Below the pieces are notes generated by a model that saw nothing but the letters and a program-made list of their open reading frames with translations, was not told where the DNA came from and did not search any database. From a virus, in IMG/VR virus record IMGVR_UViG_3300031952_000182, positions 1-21,003 of that record: 21,003 nucleotides of DNA; one strand, written 5' to 3'. This document shows, piece by piece, positions 13,351-20,126 of the stretch (positions within the stretch are counted from its first letter, which is position 1; the number at the start of each line of letters is the position of its first letter). Both the position numbers and the translations under genes were made by a program.

Positions 13351-13824
13351 TCAAGTTGCGACATCCCTCACCTGCGCGTCGAAGTCACCGATCTGTTCTG
13401 CAGACTCGGCGATCCCTTGCTCGATGCCCTGGGCGAAGACATGTTTGCCCTCAGTACCAGGGTGTCTCCAGCCTCCTCTAAGATATGATTTTAACGTGGC
13501 GCGGCGAAAAATCAACCTCTGTTGTCCAAAAAAGAAGGTTCTTATCGGTATTGTCTTGTTTAACAAATACCACATTACATGGGGTTTAACTCCTTCTTCA
13601 ACTGCTTTGGCGTATGGAACGTCACTGATTATGTAGATCGTATTGCCTACAACATACCCTTTAATTGAGTTTGCCAAATTTCCAGTTGGATGTTTGAATA
13701 TCCCCGAGTAACAGATTTCTTTTATGCTGGTGACAATCTTTTCCTTGGCAATGCTGGCATCAGTGTAATCAGCCATGGCGGCTGATCGTGCCGTGGGCCG
13801 AAGGTCGATAACCTTCATCAACAT
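13351..13824 (-). CDS. HK97 gp10-like neck/tail completion protein
   Basis: A 157-residue protein with the pattern of the HK97 gp10 family: an N-terminal helix, then GNLANSIKGYVVGNTIYIIS, DVPYAKAVEEGVKPHVMWYL, and an end with HPGTEGKHVFAQGIEQGI. The V/VPYA...VE-G segment and the HPG-x-x-G-K-x-F motif are diagnostic. Family members sit at the head-tail junction or help terminate the tail. It starts at ATG 13824, with an alternative ATG at 13818, directly after the stop of the 13827 gene. Its place between connector genes and the sheath agrees with this role. Confidence 0.7.
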   Translation of the reverse strand: MLMKVIDLRPTARSAAMADYTDASIAKEKIVTSIKEICYSGIFKHPTGNLANSIKGYVVGNTIYIISDVPYAKAVEEGVKPHVMWYLLNKTIPIRTFFFGQQRLIFRRATLKSYLRGGWRHPGTEGKHVFAQGIEQGIAESAEQIGDFDAQVRDVAT

Positions 13825-13826
13825 GA

Positions 13827-14024
13827 TTAACGCCTACGCTCGGATTCGAGAGTTTGGGCAATTTTGATCCCGGCATTTAATCGATCAAATTCAGCCCTTG
13901 TAGCACCCTTGCCACTAGTGGCCTTATCCATCATCTTGAGCACAGTCTCATTCACGCTCTTCTTGCCGTATTTACTTTCGGCGTGTGCCCGGTATTCACG
14001 CAAAGTAATTTTCCGTTCTGACAT
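13827..14024 (-). CDS. Small basic hypothetical protein
   Basis: Sixty-five residues from ATG 14024, with GAGGAGG five bases upstream. It is highly charged and helical: MSERKITLREYRAHAESKYG, then KKSVNETVLKMMDKATSGKG and a terminal SERRR. There are no cysteines and no membrane segment. The family is not recognised. It is tightly packed between the 14034 gene and the gp10-like gene, so it is co-expressed with virion assembly genes. Confidence 0.65.
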   Translation of the reverse strand: MSERKITLREYRAHAESKYGKKSVNETVLKMMDKATSGKGATRAEFDRLNAGIKIAQTLESERRR

Positions 14025-14033
14025 GATTCCTCC

Positions 14034-14762
14034 TCACGCATGTGGACGATTCTCTGTCGCCACTTGCCGCTCGAAGACCCCAGTAGGATCCCTGAAGGTA
14101 ACGGTTTGGATGTCTCCTAACACTCTCGCATTATCCGTAATTTCACGATTACGAAAGCGAATCTGCTTCTTGGCAAATCTGCGTAATTTTTCATGTTTAT
14201 CTGCACCGGCTTTCATTAGACTTCGTGAAGATACACTTGGCGCTTCCATTTTCTGTGCCATAGACGGAGTCTTGGCCATGCCATATAATTTGCCGCCTAA
14301 TTTTCCAGCTTTGGATCCTAGATATTCTCCAGCTGTCCATCCCAACATGTTCCCTAGAAGGGGCAAACGACTATAGGCAGTCATGCCTGCCCAGCTACCA
14401 GCAAGACTGCCCAGTCTTTCGGCACGACCAGGTTGTCCGGGTTCGTGTGTATTTTTGGCGATCGCCATAACATCCGGTGCCGAGAAAGCAGACATCAAGG
14501 CTATTTGTCCTTTAGTGAGTTTAGGGCTCTTCCAACCCGCCTGCATAGCTCCTACAGGATCAGTCATTAACTTACGACTAGTAGCAAGAAATTTGTTTGG
14601 AGCTATACTGCGCCAAAGGGCTCCTGCGGGATCTTTGAGGAACCCCTCTGGTTTAGGAAATCCCTTAGCAGCTTCTTCGACAGTTTGGGCAATGACTTTC
14701 CCGGTAGAAGGCTTAATCAGCCTTTTGCCGACTTGTTTTAGGAGTTCCCCCGCAGCAGGCAT
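14034..14762 (-). CDS. Glycine-rich virion-associated protein (putative)
   Basis: A 242-residue protein whose ATG overlaps the upstream stop (TAATG). The N-terminal half is basic/amphipathic (GELLKQVGKRLIKPSTGK). Residues about 117-161 are Gly/Ala/Leu-rich (LGSLAGSWAGMTAYSRLPLL, NMLGWTAGEYLGSKAGKLGG) with a glycine-zipper look. Residues 190-206 contain KLRRFAKKQIRFR, similar to KLKRFAKERIKK in the protein at 15519. Residues 212-242 are beta-like. No family is recognised. Its location between neck genes suggests a minor virion protein, possibly one released into the host envelope; this is inferred from composition only. Confidence 0.6.
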   Translation of the reverse strand: MPAAGELLKQVGKRLIKPSTGKVIAQTVEEAAKGFPKPEGFLKDPAGALWRSIAPNKFLATSRKLMTDPVGAMQAGWKSPKLTKGQIALMSAFSAPDVMAIAKNTHEPGQPGRAERLGSLAGSWAGMTAYSRLPLLGNMLGWTAGEYLGSKAGKLGGKLYGMAKTPSMAQKMEAPSVSSRSLMKAGADKHEKLRRFAKKQIRFRNREITDNARVLGDIQTVTFRDPTGVFERQVATENRPHA

Positions 14763-15532
14763 TATTCACTCCCTGGAATCTTCAGGGTGTATTCAATGTC
14801 CTGCGGGTTTATCTTGGTGAGTTGCAGGACCTGATGCACTAATGTTCGACGTTTTTCTGTCTTGCTGATTTGCACGATCCTCCACCTATTTCTGCCGCTC
14901 TCAACCAAAATGTCCTTGGGACTTAACGGAGGGAAGTTGGAGCACCAAGCAACTGTCTGTTCCGGTTGTATTTCAAACTGAGCATGACGAATCATTTCTG
15001 GAGGAGGATTGAAATTAACATTGAGATTGATAGGATCAAAAAATCCACCAACCCATCCGGTATTAAAACATACTGCACAATTCGATTGAGTCTTACGTTG
15101 TTTGATGGCGTCCCAACATGCCGTGCATCGTTGTCCCCATGTTCTGCGGACAAAAGCATAGGTGGATTGCCCAACAAAGTTTTTCAATAACAGATTATTG
15201 CGCCTAATGATTTCGAGTGCATAAACATCTGGTTTCAGATTCGAGCTGGTTACTTTCGACCACACCAGTTTGGTGAGATCACTAGCCAAATAAACCTGGA
15301 CTTTGTAATAGAACTTACGCCACTTGGATTTCAGATCGATATCGGCATCCTTATAAGCGAATAGGTTTTGAAGCCCATCCACTACTTTGGTGAATCCAGT
15401 ATCCGGGGTATTGGACCTCCACACCGAGAAACGATAGAGCGAGATGTCCTCAATGGTAGGTTTGATCACCCACCCAGCAATGAGAGCGTCTAAGTCGTAA
15501 CATTCGACGTAGACGGAATCAAACTCCAGCAT
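14762..15532 (-). CDS. Fn3-like plus zinc-ribbon structural protein (neck/tail)
   Basis: A 256-residue protein. Residues 5-85 look like a fibronectin type III-type beta domain (IAGWVIKPTIEDISLYRFSV, WRSNTPDTGF, WRKFYYKVQVYLASD). Residues 136-155 hold a four-cysteine metal site: C-T-A-C ... C-A-V-C-F-N-T-G-W-V-G-G-F-F, resembling the zinc-ribbon of a known group of phage head-tail connection proteins. Residues 165-256 are beta-rich. It overlaps its upstream gene by 14 bases and the downstream gene by one. The domain order and location support a structural role at the neck or baseplate; the exact part is unknown. Confidence 0.65.
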   Translation of the reverse strand: MLEFDSVYVECYDLDALIAGWVIKPTIEDISLYRFSVWRSNTPDTGFTKVVDGLQNLFAYKDADIDLKSKWRKFYYKVQVYLASDLTKLVWSKVTSSNLKPDVYALEIIRRNNLLLKNFVGQSTYAFVRRTWGQRCTACWDAIKQRKTQSNCAVCFNTGWVGGFFDPINLNVNFNPPPEMIRHAQFEIQPEQTVAWCSNFPPLSPKDILVESGRNRWRIVQISKTEKRRTLVHQVLQLTKINPQDIEYTLKIPGSE

Positions 15533-16043
15533 TGCCCTTCGCCTTAGCTATCTGATCCGCCAGTAACTTCTTTTCCGATGGTGACGTCCAGTATTTCTGA
15601 CCTCCTGTTTGGGAACTGGCAAGTATTCGTTTCCGGAGTTCCTCTATAGTTGTAGCTTCAGATCCAGGAGGGGCTGTGGGAGCATACAAATCCGGTTTCT
15701 TAATAGAGATCTTCTTAGGACGAACCAGTTTCCTTAAAGATTTGGAACGGCGCAGCAGGAAATTTTTGAGCATTTTACCTCCACTTATAATAGAAGCTGC
15801 CGCTACACTTCCAGCCAATCCACCTATGATGTACCGTTTCCATTGTGCTCTTGTCCATTTTGAGGGGTGTTTTTCCCTGAAATCTTCTTCAGCCTTTTTG
15901 ATACGTTCTTTAGCGAATCTCTTAAGCTTATTCCTTTTGGAGGCAGGAGACTCGCTGGCGCCAAAGGCAGATGAGATCGTCTGATTATCAGCATCACCTG
16001 GATACTGATTGGGGTATTCTTCAGTCAGATCGGGCATTACCAT
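15519..16043 (-). CDS. Single membrane-segment basic protein
   Basis: A 174-residue protein that overlaps the upstream gene by 7 bases. Residues 1-34 are acidic and disordered. Residues 35-70 are strongly basic (SKRNKLKRFAKERIKKAEED, HPSKWTRAQWKR). Residues 71-89 are one Gly/Ala/Ile-rich membrane-type helix (YIIGGLAGSVAAASIISGG), followed by another basic cluster (LRRSKSLRKLVRPKKISIKK) and a polar tail. It shares the short KL-x-RFAK motif with the 14034 protein. No family is recognised. Together with the glycine-rich proteins nearby it may form a group of membrane-active virion proteins. Confidence 0.6.
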   Translation of the reverse strand: MVMPDLTEEYPNQYPGDADNQTISSAFGASESPASKRNKLKRFAKERIKKAEEDFREKHPSKWTRAQWKRYIIGGLAGSVAAASIISGGKMLKNFLLRRSKSLRKLVRPKKISIKKPDLYAPTAPPGSEATTIEELRKRILASSQTGGQKYWTSPSEKKLLADQIAKAKGNAGV

Positions 16044-16492
16044 CTCCCCAGATTGATCTGACTGTACTCACTGTAGACGTTGCCCCAGCAAGCAGCTAGG
16101 TTGATAGCCATCTTAAGGGCGAGTTTTTTCTTTTCATAATCAACATAGATCATGTTTAGCCAACCAATGTATTCAGCAGCTTGATCACTAACGCGAACAG
16201 CGATACCACCATCATTGTAATCCAACTTATTGCGACTGTACAAGATTCCGGCACTTGTTAGGACTTGAATAACCGCGCCTCTTAATAGAAGATTGGGAGA
16301 TGGAAAATTGGAATAATCAACAATGTACAATGGCGGAGGAGTATTATTCCAATCATCCATCGCCATATCCAATGCTAATTCCAACTGATTATCCGAAGAC
16401 TCCTTCCGATCGAGAAGCCTGTTGAGTTCATCAATGTCACGTAGGAACTTACGTAGCATTCCTACGTATTGTTGCTTCGTGTAGGAAGCCAC
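16037..16492 (-). CDS. Probable head-tail connector / neck protein
   Basis: A 151-residue protein. The frame starts with GTG at 16492, a few bases after the upstream stop and behind AAGGG; ATG 16459 (MLRKFLRD...) is an alternative. It is largely helical: QYVGMLRKFLRDIDELNRLL, then ELALDMAMDDWNNTPPPLY, SPNLLLRGAVIQVLTSAGIL and YEKKKLALKMAINLAACWG. An E-L-A-L-x-M-A-x-x-D-W-N-x-T-PP segment with flanking helices is common in phage connector/adaptor proteins located just after the capsid gene. This context supports a neck role. A 9-bp hairpin (16439-16467) lies inside the early codons. Confidence 0.5.
   Translation of the reverse strand: MASYTKQQYVGMLRKFLRDIDELNRLLDRKESSDNQLELALDMAMDDWNNTPPPLYIVDYSNFPSPNLLLRGAVIQVLTSAGILYSRNKLDYNDGGIAVRVSDQAAEYIGWLNMIYVDYEKKKLALKMAINLAACWGNVYSEYSQINLGRW
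16439..16467 (-). other. Perfect 9-bp inverted repeat near a gene start
   Basis: ACGTAGGAA (16439-16447) and TTCCTACGT (16459-16467) pair exactly around an 11-nt loop. It covers codons 9-18 of the 16037 gene and the possible alternative ATG at 16459. It could influence translation of that gene, though coding constraints alone cannot be excluded. Confidence 0.35.
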
Positions 16493-16495
16493 ATG

Positions 16496-17047
16496 TTAGC
16501 CCTTCAGGGTTTGCGACTCCAGAATCTTATTGACCATCTCATTCCGGTTGCGCTTATCAACCTGCATGCCTTTGACTAGTCCCTTGAGTTGGGCTTTATT
16601 CATGGCTTCTAGTTGTTCACGAGTATAGATTGTTTTAACTTCTGGTACTGGTGCAGCGCTAACTGGTTCAGGCGCTGGCGCAGGTGCTGGTACAGATACG
16701 GGTACAGGTTTTGGTTCATCGAGTTTAATTGGCTTTGCGGGATCTGGGGCTTTGACATCAGCCGGTGTAACCATTGTATCGTGTGATGGCACATTAGGAA
16801 CGCTCTCTTCCTTCTCGGGCACAGGTTTCTCCTTTTTTTCAAACACTGCAGGTTTCACCATCGAGGCAACAGGGGCGGGATTGATTTCTTCGATCTTGCT
16901 GACTTCAATACCTTTGGCATGCATTAATCGACGATCCGCATCGGTAATTTGGCCCTCGTTAATAATGCACTGTTGTCCTTTGGACAAGAAACTGAAAGAA
17001 AAACCAAGATTAGTATTACTGGTGTTTCGAACTCGCACTTTTGCCAC
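16496..17047 (-). CDS. Virion-associated protein with Pro-rich linker and C-terminal SAP/HeH-like domain
   Basis: A 183-residue protein from a GTG start (AAAGGAAG SD). Residues 1-50 form a small beta domain (AKVRVRNTSNTNLGFSFSFL, KGQQCIINEGQITDADRRLM). Residues 55-140 are a disordered linker rich in Pro, Ala, Glu and Val (VSVPAPAPAPEPVSAAPVPE). Residues about 142-181 (TREQLEAMNKAQLKGLVKGM, then NRNEMVNKILESQ) match the HeH/SAP/Rho-N type two-helix motif that often binds nucleic acid or caps phage head-proximal proteins. It is the first gene after the major capsid gene, a common place for such proteins. Function is inferred. Confidence 0.6.
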   Translation of the reverse strand: MAKVRVRNTSNTNLGFSFSFLSKGQQCIINEGQITDADRRLMHAKGIEVSKIEEINPAPVASMVKPAVFEKKEKPVPEKEESVPNVPSHDTMVTPADVKAPDPAKPIKLDEPKPVPVSVPAPAPAPEPVSAAPVPEVKTIYTREQLEAMNKAQLKGLVKGMQVDKRNRNEMVNKILESQTLKG

Positions 17048-17061
17048 GAAGCACTTCCTTT

Positions 17062-17126
17062 CTCTAAGTCCCCAATCTTAGAGTAAGGGGAAAGGGTTGG
17101 TTTTTTAGGACCAACCCCTTTCCCCC
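17062..17126 (-). other. Two tandem hairpins after the major capsid gene
   Basis: Just beyond the capsid gene stop (17140), GGGGAAAGGGTTGGT (17087-17101) pairs with ACCAACCC plus CTTTCCCC (17110-17125) over 15 bp with one bulged base. Then CTCTAAG (17062-17068) pairs exactly with CTTAGAG (17077-17083). On the minus-strand transcript neither hairpin is followed by a U tract, so they probably reduce read-through or stabilise capsid mRNA rather than acting as standard intrinsic terminators. Confidence 0.6.
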
Positions 17127-17139
17127 TTGCTCACTACCT

Positions 17140-18039
17140 TCAGCTGCCCTTCGACAGAGCGATTTTGCAGCAGCCGTTGACGTTACCGATGCCCATCCCA
17201 ACGTCTTCCCAAGCCTGCCAGCTGATCATGTTGGCACGCTTGTCAATCCAGAACTTGGTCTGGTTGAGCAGGAAGAAGTTGCCCAAGAATTGCGGCTCCG
17301 CAAAGCCGTAGATGGTCCCTTCGGGCACAACACCATTCTTGATCGAGGTCACCAGTTTGTAGCCAAGAATCGACTGGTAGCGGTACCCGTCGACAGTGAT
17401 CTCAGCAGCAATCTTGCCGCCGACATCCTTGGCCTGGAAGGCGAGGACGTCAGCGAAGTCGATCTCGTGCATCAAGATCGTCCCCAGTCTGATTTCCTTG
17501 CCCGGGAGCAGCTTGGCCAGCTGACTGAGCGCAACGCGAGTGACAGTGGTGTCAGTCACAATAGCGCTCAAACCAGAAACGCCAATCGCTGACTCGATGT
17601 ACTGGAGGAACCTCAGGTCTTCGATCTTCTGGATGTCCTTGACACTGTTCTCTTCGATGACCCTGGTGATAGGCATCTCGTAAGCCAGCAGTTCCTGCTC
17701 CGTTTTCTCGAATTTCTCCGAGGAAATGGTGCTGAACGGGATCGTGTAACGCTTGCCTTCGACGTACCTGCCGTCGGGCTCCGAGCGCCAGTTGATCGCC
17801 ATTGCCTTGCTGTCAGGCTCGATGTCTATGATCTTGACCAGTCCATCGTGATCCTCTGAGCGCTGGCAGTCCGCCTTGGTGACGCTCACGGGTGGGAGGA
17901 TCTTGCGGGCGAAGCTAACTTCACGTAGCTTCTGTCTGATGAAAGCACCAGCAGCCTCAGCGAGCTTAGGTAGCTCCTGAGGATCGCTCACAGCCTGAGA
18001 GAAGAGGCTGTTGATGGTTGCCGCATCGACTTCGTTCAT
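17140..18039 (-). CDS. Major capsid protein (HK97-fold, inferred)
   Basis: A 299-residue protein with AGGAG before ATG 18039. It begins with a helical arm (DAATINSLFSQAVSDPQELP, FIRQKLREVSFARKILPP), continues with a long beta stretch (RRYVEGKRYTIPFST-like region at residues 91-105) and a helical segment (KDIQKIEDLRFLQYIESAIG). It ends with beta strands and a WQAWEDVGMGIGNVNG loop (residues about 274-289) typical of HK97-like shells, where the WEDVGMG-type C-terminus is frequent. It is GC-richer than neighbours and uses frequent codons, as highly expressed capsid genes do. Position after scaffold-like and decoration genes and before connector genes supports the call. It is shorter than T4 gp23, and no cleavage site was assigned. 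Confidence 0.75.
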   Translation of the reverse strand: MNEVDAATINSLFSQAVSDPQELPKLAEAAGAFIRQKLREVSFARKILPPVSVTKADCQRSEDHDGLVKIIDIEPDSKAMAINWRSEPDGRYVEGKRYTIPFSTISSEKFEKTEQELLAYEMPITRVIEENSVKDIQKIEDLRFLQYIESAIGVSGLSAIVTDTTVTRVALSQLAKLLPGKEIRLGTILMHEIDFADVLAFQAKDVGGKIAAEITVDGYRYQSILGYKLVTSIKNGVVPEGTIYGFAEPQFLGNFFLLNQTKFWIDKRANMISWQAWEDVGMGIGNVNGCCKIALSKGS

Positions 18040-18070
18040 TTTCTAATCTCCTTTCCTTCCTCAGTGCTCG

Positions 18071-18550
18071 CTAAAGCATTCTGGCGTGCAGAGCGTAGCC
18101 CGAGACACCGACGAAGTACAAGAGACCGTCGGCAAGAGCTATTGGCGCCTTCGCGTAGGCGTAAACTGCATCGTGATGCTTAGCAACAGCCAACTTACCA
18201 CTGTACACGGTCAACTGCGAACCAGCAACGGGAGAACCGTTGTAGTTGACATCGTACCCGTTGGATGTCACGTTTCCTTCGATGGTGCCAATCAGGCCGG
18301 TCATGCCACCGCTCGAGACTGAAGTCCCATCGGGTAGTGTACCTGTCACGTCTGGGGCGATTGAGTCATTGAACGCCAAGAAACGCGGGATCGAGGTCTT
18401 GGTTGTCGCCGAGCCAATGACGGCATTCCCATTGACGTCCAGCTCGAACCACTGTCCGTTACGAATGGTCTGGGACTGCGCAATCGGTACAGACTTACGG
18501 AAGACCATTTCGAGCGGGCTAGTGATGTTGAGGTTTACCTGCTTAGCCAT
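18071..18550 (-). CDS. Probable capsid decoration/stabilisation protein
   Basis: A 159-residue, beta-rich protein lying 31 bases before the major capsid gene, with AGGAG upstream of its ATG. It contains many Gly, Ser, Thr and Val residues (NGNAVIGSATTKTSIPRFLA, GTSVSSGGMTGLIGTIEGNV, GSPVAGSQLTVYSGKLAVAK) and ends LLYFVGVSGYALHARML. Small beta proteins encoded immediately upstream of the capsid gene are commonly head-decoration proteins that bind the outer shell. The sequence has no recognised catalytic motif. Position and composition support the assignment, but a specific family is not proven. Confidence 0.55.
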   Translation of the reverse strand: MAKQVNLNITSPLEMVFRKSVPIAQSQTIRNGQWFELDVNGNAVIGSATTKTSIPRFLAFNDSIAPDVTGTLPDGTSVSSGGMTGLIGTIEGNVTSNGYDVNYNGSPVAGSQLTVYSGKLAVAKHHDAVYAYAKAPIALADGLLYFVGVSGYALHARML

Positions 18551-18566
18551 TCGCTCTCACTCCTGT

Positions 18567-18920
18567 TCATCTTGTGCCGAGCAGATAGGAAACCAAGGGA
18601 TCCGCTTCCGATGAGAACGAATCACCCTTGATATGCCCTACCTTCTCGACGTCCTGTTTCCTGAGGAGCTCCTCAACCTGGGTTCCGTCGAGGTTGCATA
18701 CCTCGCCGAATTTTTCCAGGGCATCCCCAGGATCCGTTTCGCCATCGACCACCATCTGCAACACTACTTTTGCAGATTCGAGCTGCTTACTGAGGTTCTG
18801 TGCGAAGCTGGCGGTCTTCTCCAGTCCCTCTAATTTAGTGCGCAGCGTCTTATTGTCCGCCTCTAGCTGCTTGATGGCTTGAGCAGCCTTGGCCATTAAG
18901 ATTCTGTCCTTGGGGTCCAT
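18567..18920 (-). CDS. Coiled-coil protein in the head gene group
   Basis: The start at ATG 18920 (GGGAGG five bases upstream) gives 117 residues; an in-frame ATG at 18965 overlaps the previous gene and lacks an SD. Residues about 4-60 form a charged heptad helix (MAKAAQAIKQLEADNKTLRT, KLEGLEKTASFAQNLSKQLE). Residues 62-95 look helical and acidic (VVDGETDPGDALEKFGEVCN). The end is SSEADPLVSYLLGTR. The family is not recognised. Its location before the decoration gene suggests a role in head assembly. Confidence 0.6.
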   Translation of the reverse strand: MDPKDRILMAKAAQAIKQLEADNKTLRTKLEGLEKTASFAQNLSKQLESAKVVLQMVVDGETDPGDALEKFGEVCNLDGTQVEELLRKQDVEKVGHIKGDSFSSEADPLVSYLLGTR

Positions 18921-18933
18921 GTTGCCTCCCACA

Positions 18934-19380
18934 TTAATTCGTCTGGGTTGCAGGCCCAGGGACATTACTACCCTGTGCAGTTCCGTCCTTCAGTCTTTTG
19001 AACAAAGTCCGATTCTTATCAGTTTTGAGTTTTTCGATCACCCGGACCCCAGTACCTTCAGTTATTTCACCGATAGTACCAGGTTCACGCATTTCATTAG
19101 CGGCACCACCACTAATCTGCGCCTCCTTGATGATCGAATCGGAGAGCTTTTCGAGGGAGGATTTAGCCTGAGGATCACCGATGGCATCCAGAATCACAGC
19201 CATAGCCAACTTATGAAAACGCTCTGGATTTGATGGTTCAGCATTAAGTTTCGCTGAAACTTCGAGCGCTTCGGCAAGTTTGGCATATTGACTTGGTTCA
19301 TCGGTTTTCACCTCTTTAGGCTCAGTCTTTTTAGACTCATTAAGTGCAGCCTCAAGAAGCTCATCCACTGTGAAGCTCAT
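18934..19380 (-). CDS. Acidic helical protein in the head gene group
   Basis: A 148-residue protein whose start overlaps the preceding stop (ATGA at 19377-19380). It begins MSFTVDELLEAALNESKKTE, resembling the N-termini of the two acidic proteins upstream (each opens with a short amphipathic helix), then continues with Lys/Glu-rich helices (QYAKLAEALEVSAKLNAEPS, KLAMAVILDAIGDPQAKSSL) and a Gly/Asn-rich disordered tail (DGTAQGSNVPGPATQTN). The family is not recognised. A role in prohead assembly is plausible by position. Confidence 0.6.
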   Translation of the reverse strand: MSFTVDELLEAALNESKKTEPKEVKTDEPSQYAKLAEALEVSAKLNAEPSNPERFHKLAMAVILDAIGDPQAKSSLEKLSDSIIKEAQISGGAANEMREPGTIGEITEGTGVRVIEKLKTDKNRTLFKRLKDGTAQGSNVPGPATQTN

Positions 19381-19598
19381 GATTTGGTCCCCTTCATTTC
19401 CTGCGCTCTCTGGCGAGCCATTTCTACTAATCCAATAACTTTATTGGCGTTCTCCTCTTGTTCTTTAACCTGCCGTTCATATTTTCTTTTATCGATCAAT
19501 TTCTGCAATTTCGAACCAGCTCCGAAACTAAAGGCGCCAACACCGACTGGGATACCAGTCCGCATTAATTTCCTGGCTAGTTCGGACTTGGCAGCCAT
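19377..19598 (-). CDS. Small Gly-rich/coiled-coil protein
   Basis: Seventy-three residues with GGAGG before ATG 19598. Residues 13-29 (RTGIPVGVGAFSFGAGS) are a short glycine-rich hydrophobic segment, marginal for a membrane span, and residues 32-68 form a charged helix (LQKLIDKRKYERQVKEQEEN). It overlaps the following gene by 4 bases (ATGA). No family is recognised. It joins the set of glycine-rich proteins encoded in this operon. Confidence 0.6.
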   Translation of the reverse strand: MAAKSELARKLMRTGIPVGVGAFSFGAGSKLQKLIDKRKYERQVKEQEENANKVIGLVEMARQRAQEMKGTKS

Positions 19599-19618
19599 GT
19601 CTCGCGCCTCCGAGGGAG

Positions 19619-19650
19619 GTCCCGGGCCCGTCGATTCTCGGGCCCGGGAC
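19619..19650 (-). other. GC-rich perfect 12-bp inverted repeat between genes
   Basis: GTCCCGGGCCCG (19619-19630) pairs without mismatch with CGGGCCCGGGAC (19639-19650) around an 8-nt loop. It lies between the stop of the 19662 gene and the SD of the 19598 start. No U tract follows on the minus strand, so it is more likely a transcript-stability or attenuation element than a complete terminator. It is far richer in G+C than its surroundings. Confidence 0.6.
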
Positions 19651-19661
19651 GCCTCATTCCT

Positions 19662-20102
19662 CTACTCCTCTTCCTTTACGGCCGCAGCGAGCTTCTCAGA
19701 AAGACTCTTGGGAGCCTCTTCCTCCACCACAGTCTCTTCCTCGCTAGTAGTAGCGATCTTGGCCAGCTCGTCGGCCATAGCACGAGCCATCAGACGACCA
19801 GCTGCCTCAATCTCCTCGGCAGCAGTCTTTTCCTGAGCCTCGTACTCGGCGTATTCGTCGATGATCTGCGCAGCAGCAGCCAGCTTAAACAGATCATGAT
19901 CGAATTCCAGGCCCTCGTCCGTGAATGCCGAGACAACCTGTGCAACCTTCTCGGCATCCTCTTCGCTTAGCGCCTCGATGGCCTTATCGAGGGCGGCGTC
20001 AGCGGCTTCCTTGGTCATTCCCTCGCCCTCGGCCTCAACTTCAACCTTGGCCTCGGCCTCAGGAGAACCAAACCGCTCGTTGTACAGTTCAGCAAGGCTC
20101 AT
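19662..20102 (-). CDS. Acidic, scaffold-like protein
   Basis: A 146-residue protein with GGAGGAAG before ATG 20102. Very Glu/Ala-rich: SPEAEAKVEVEAEGEGMTKE, AADAALDKAIEALSEEDAEK, then an amphipathic helix with AAGRLMARAMADELAKIA (about residues 101-118). Acidic, helical proteins encoded just before the capsid gene are typical of scaffolding or prohead-core proteins. The GRLMAR-x-x-x-DEL-x-K motif is shared with the 20127 protein, suggesting the two genes are diverged duplicates. No classical protease or capsid motif is present. Confidence 0.55.
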   Translation of the reverse strand: MSLAELYNERFGSPEAEAKVEVEAEGEGMTKEAADAALDKAIEALSEEDAEKVAQVVSAFTDEGLEFDHDLFKLAAAAQIIDEYAEYEAQEKTAAEEIEAAGRLMARAMADELAKIATTSEEETVVEEEAPKSLSEKLAAAVKEEE

Positions 20103-20126
20103 TCGCTTCCTCCTTTGCTGACGCCG

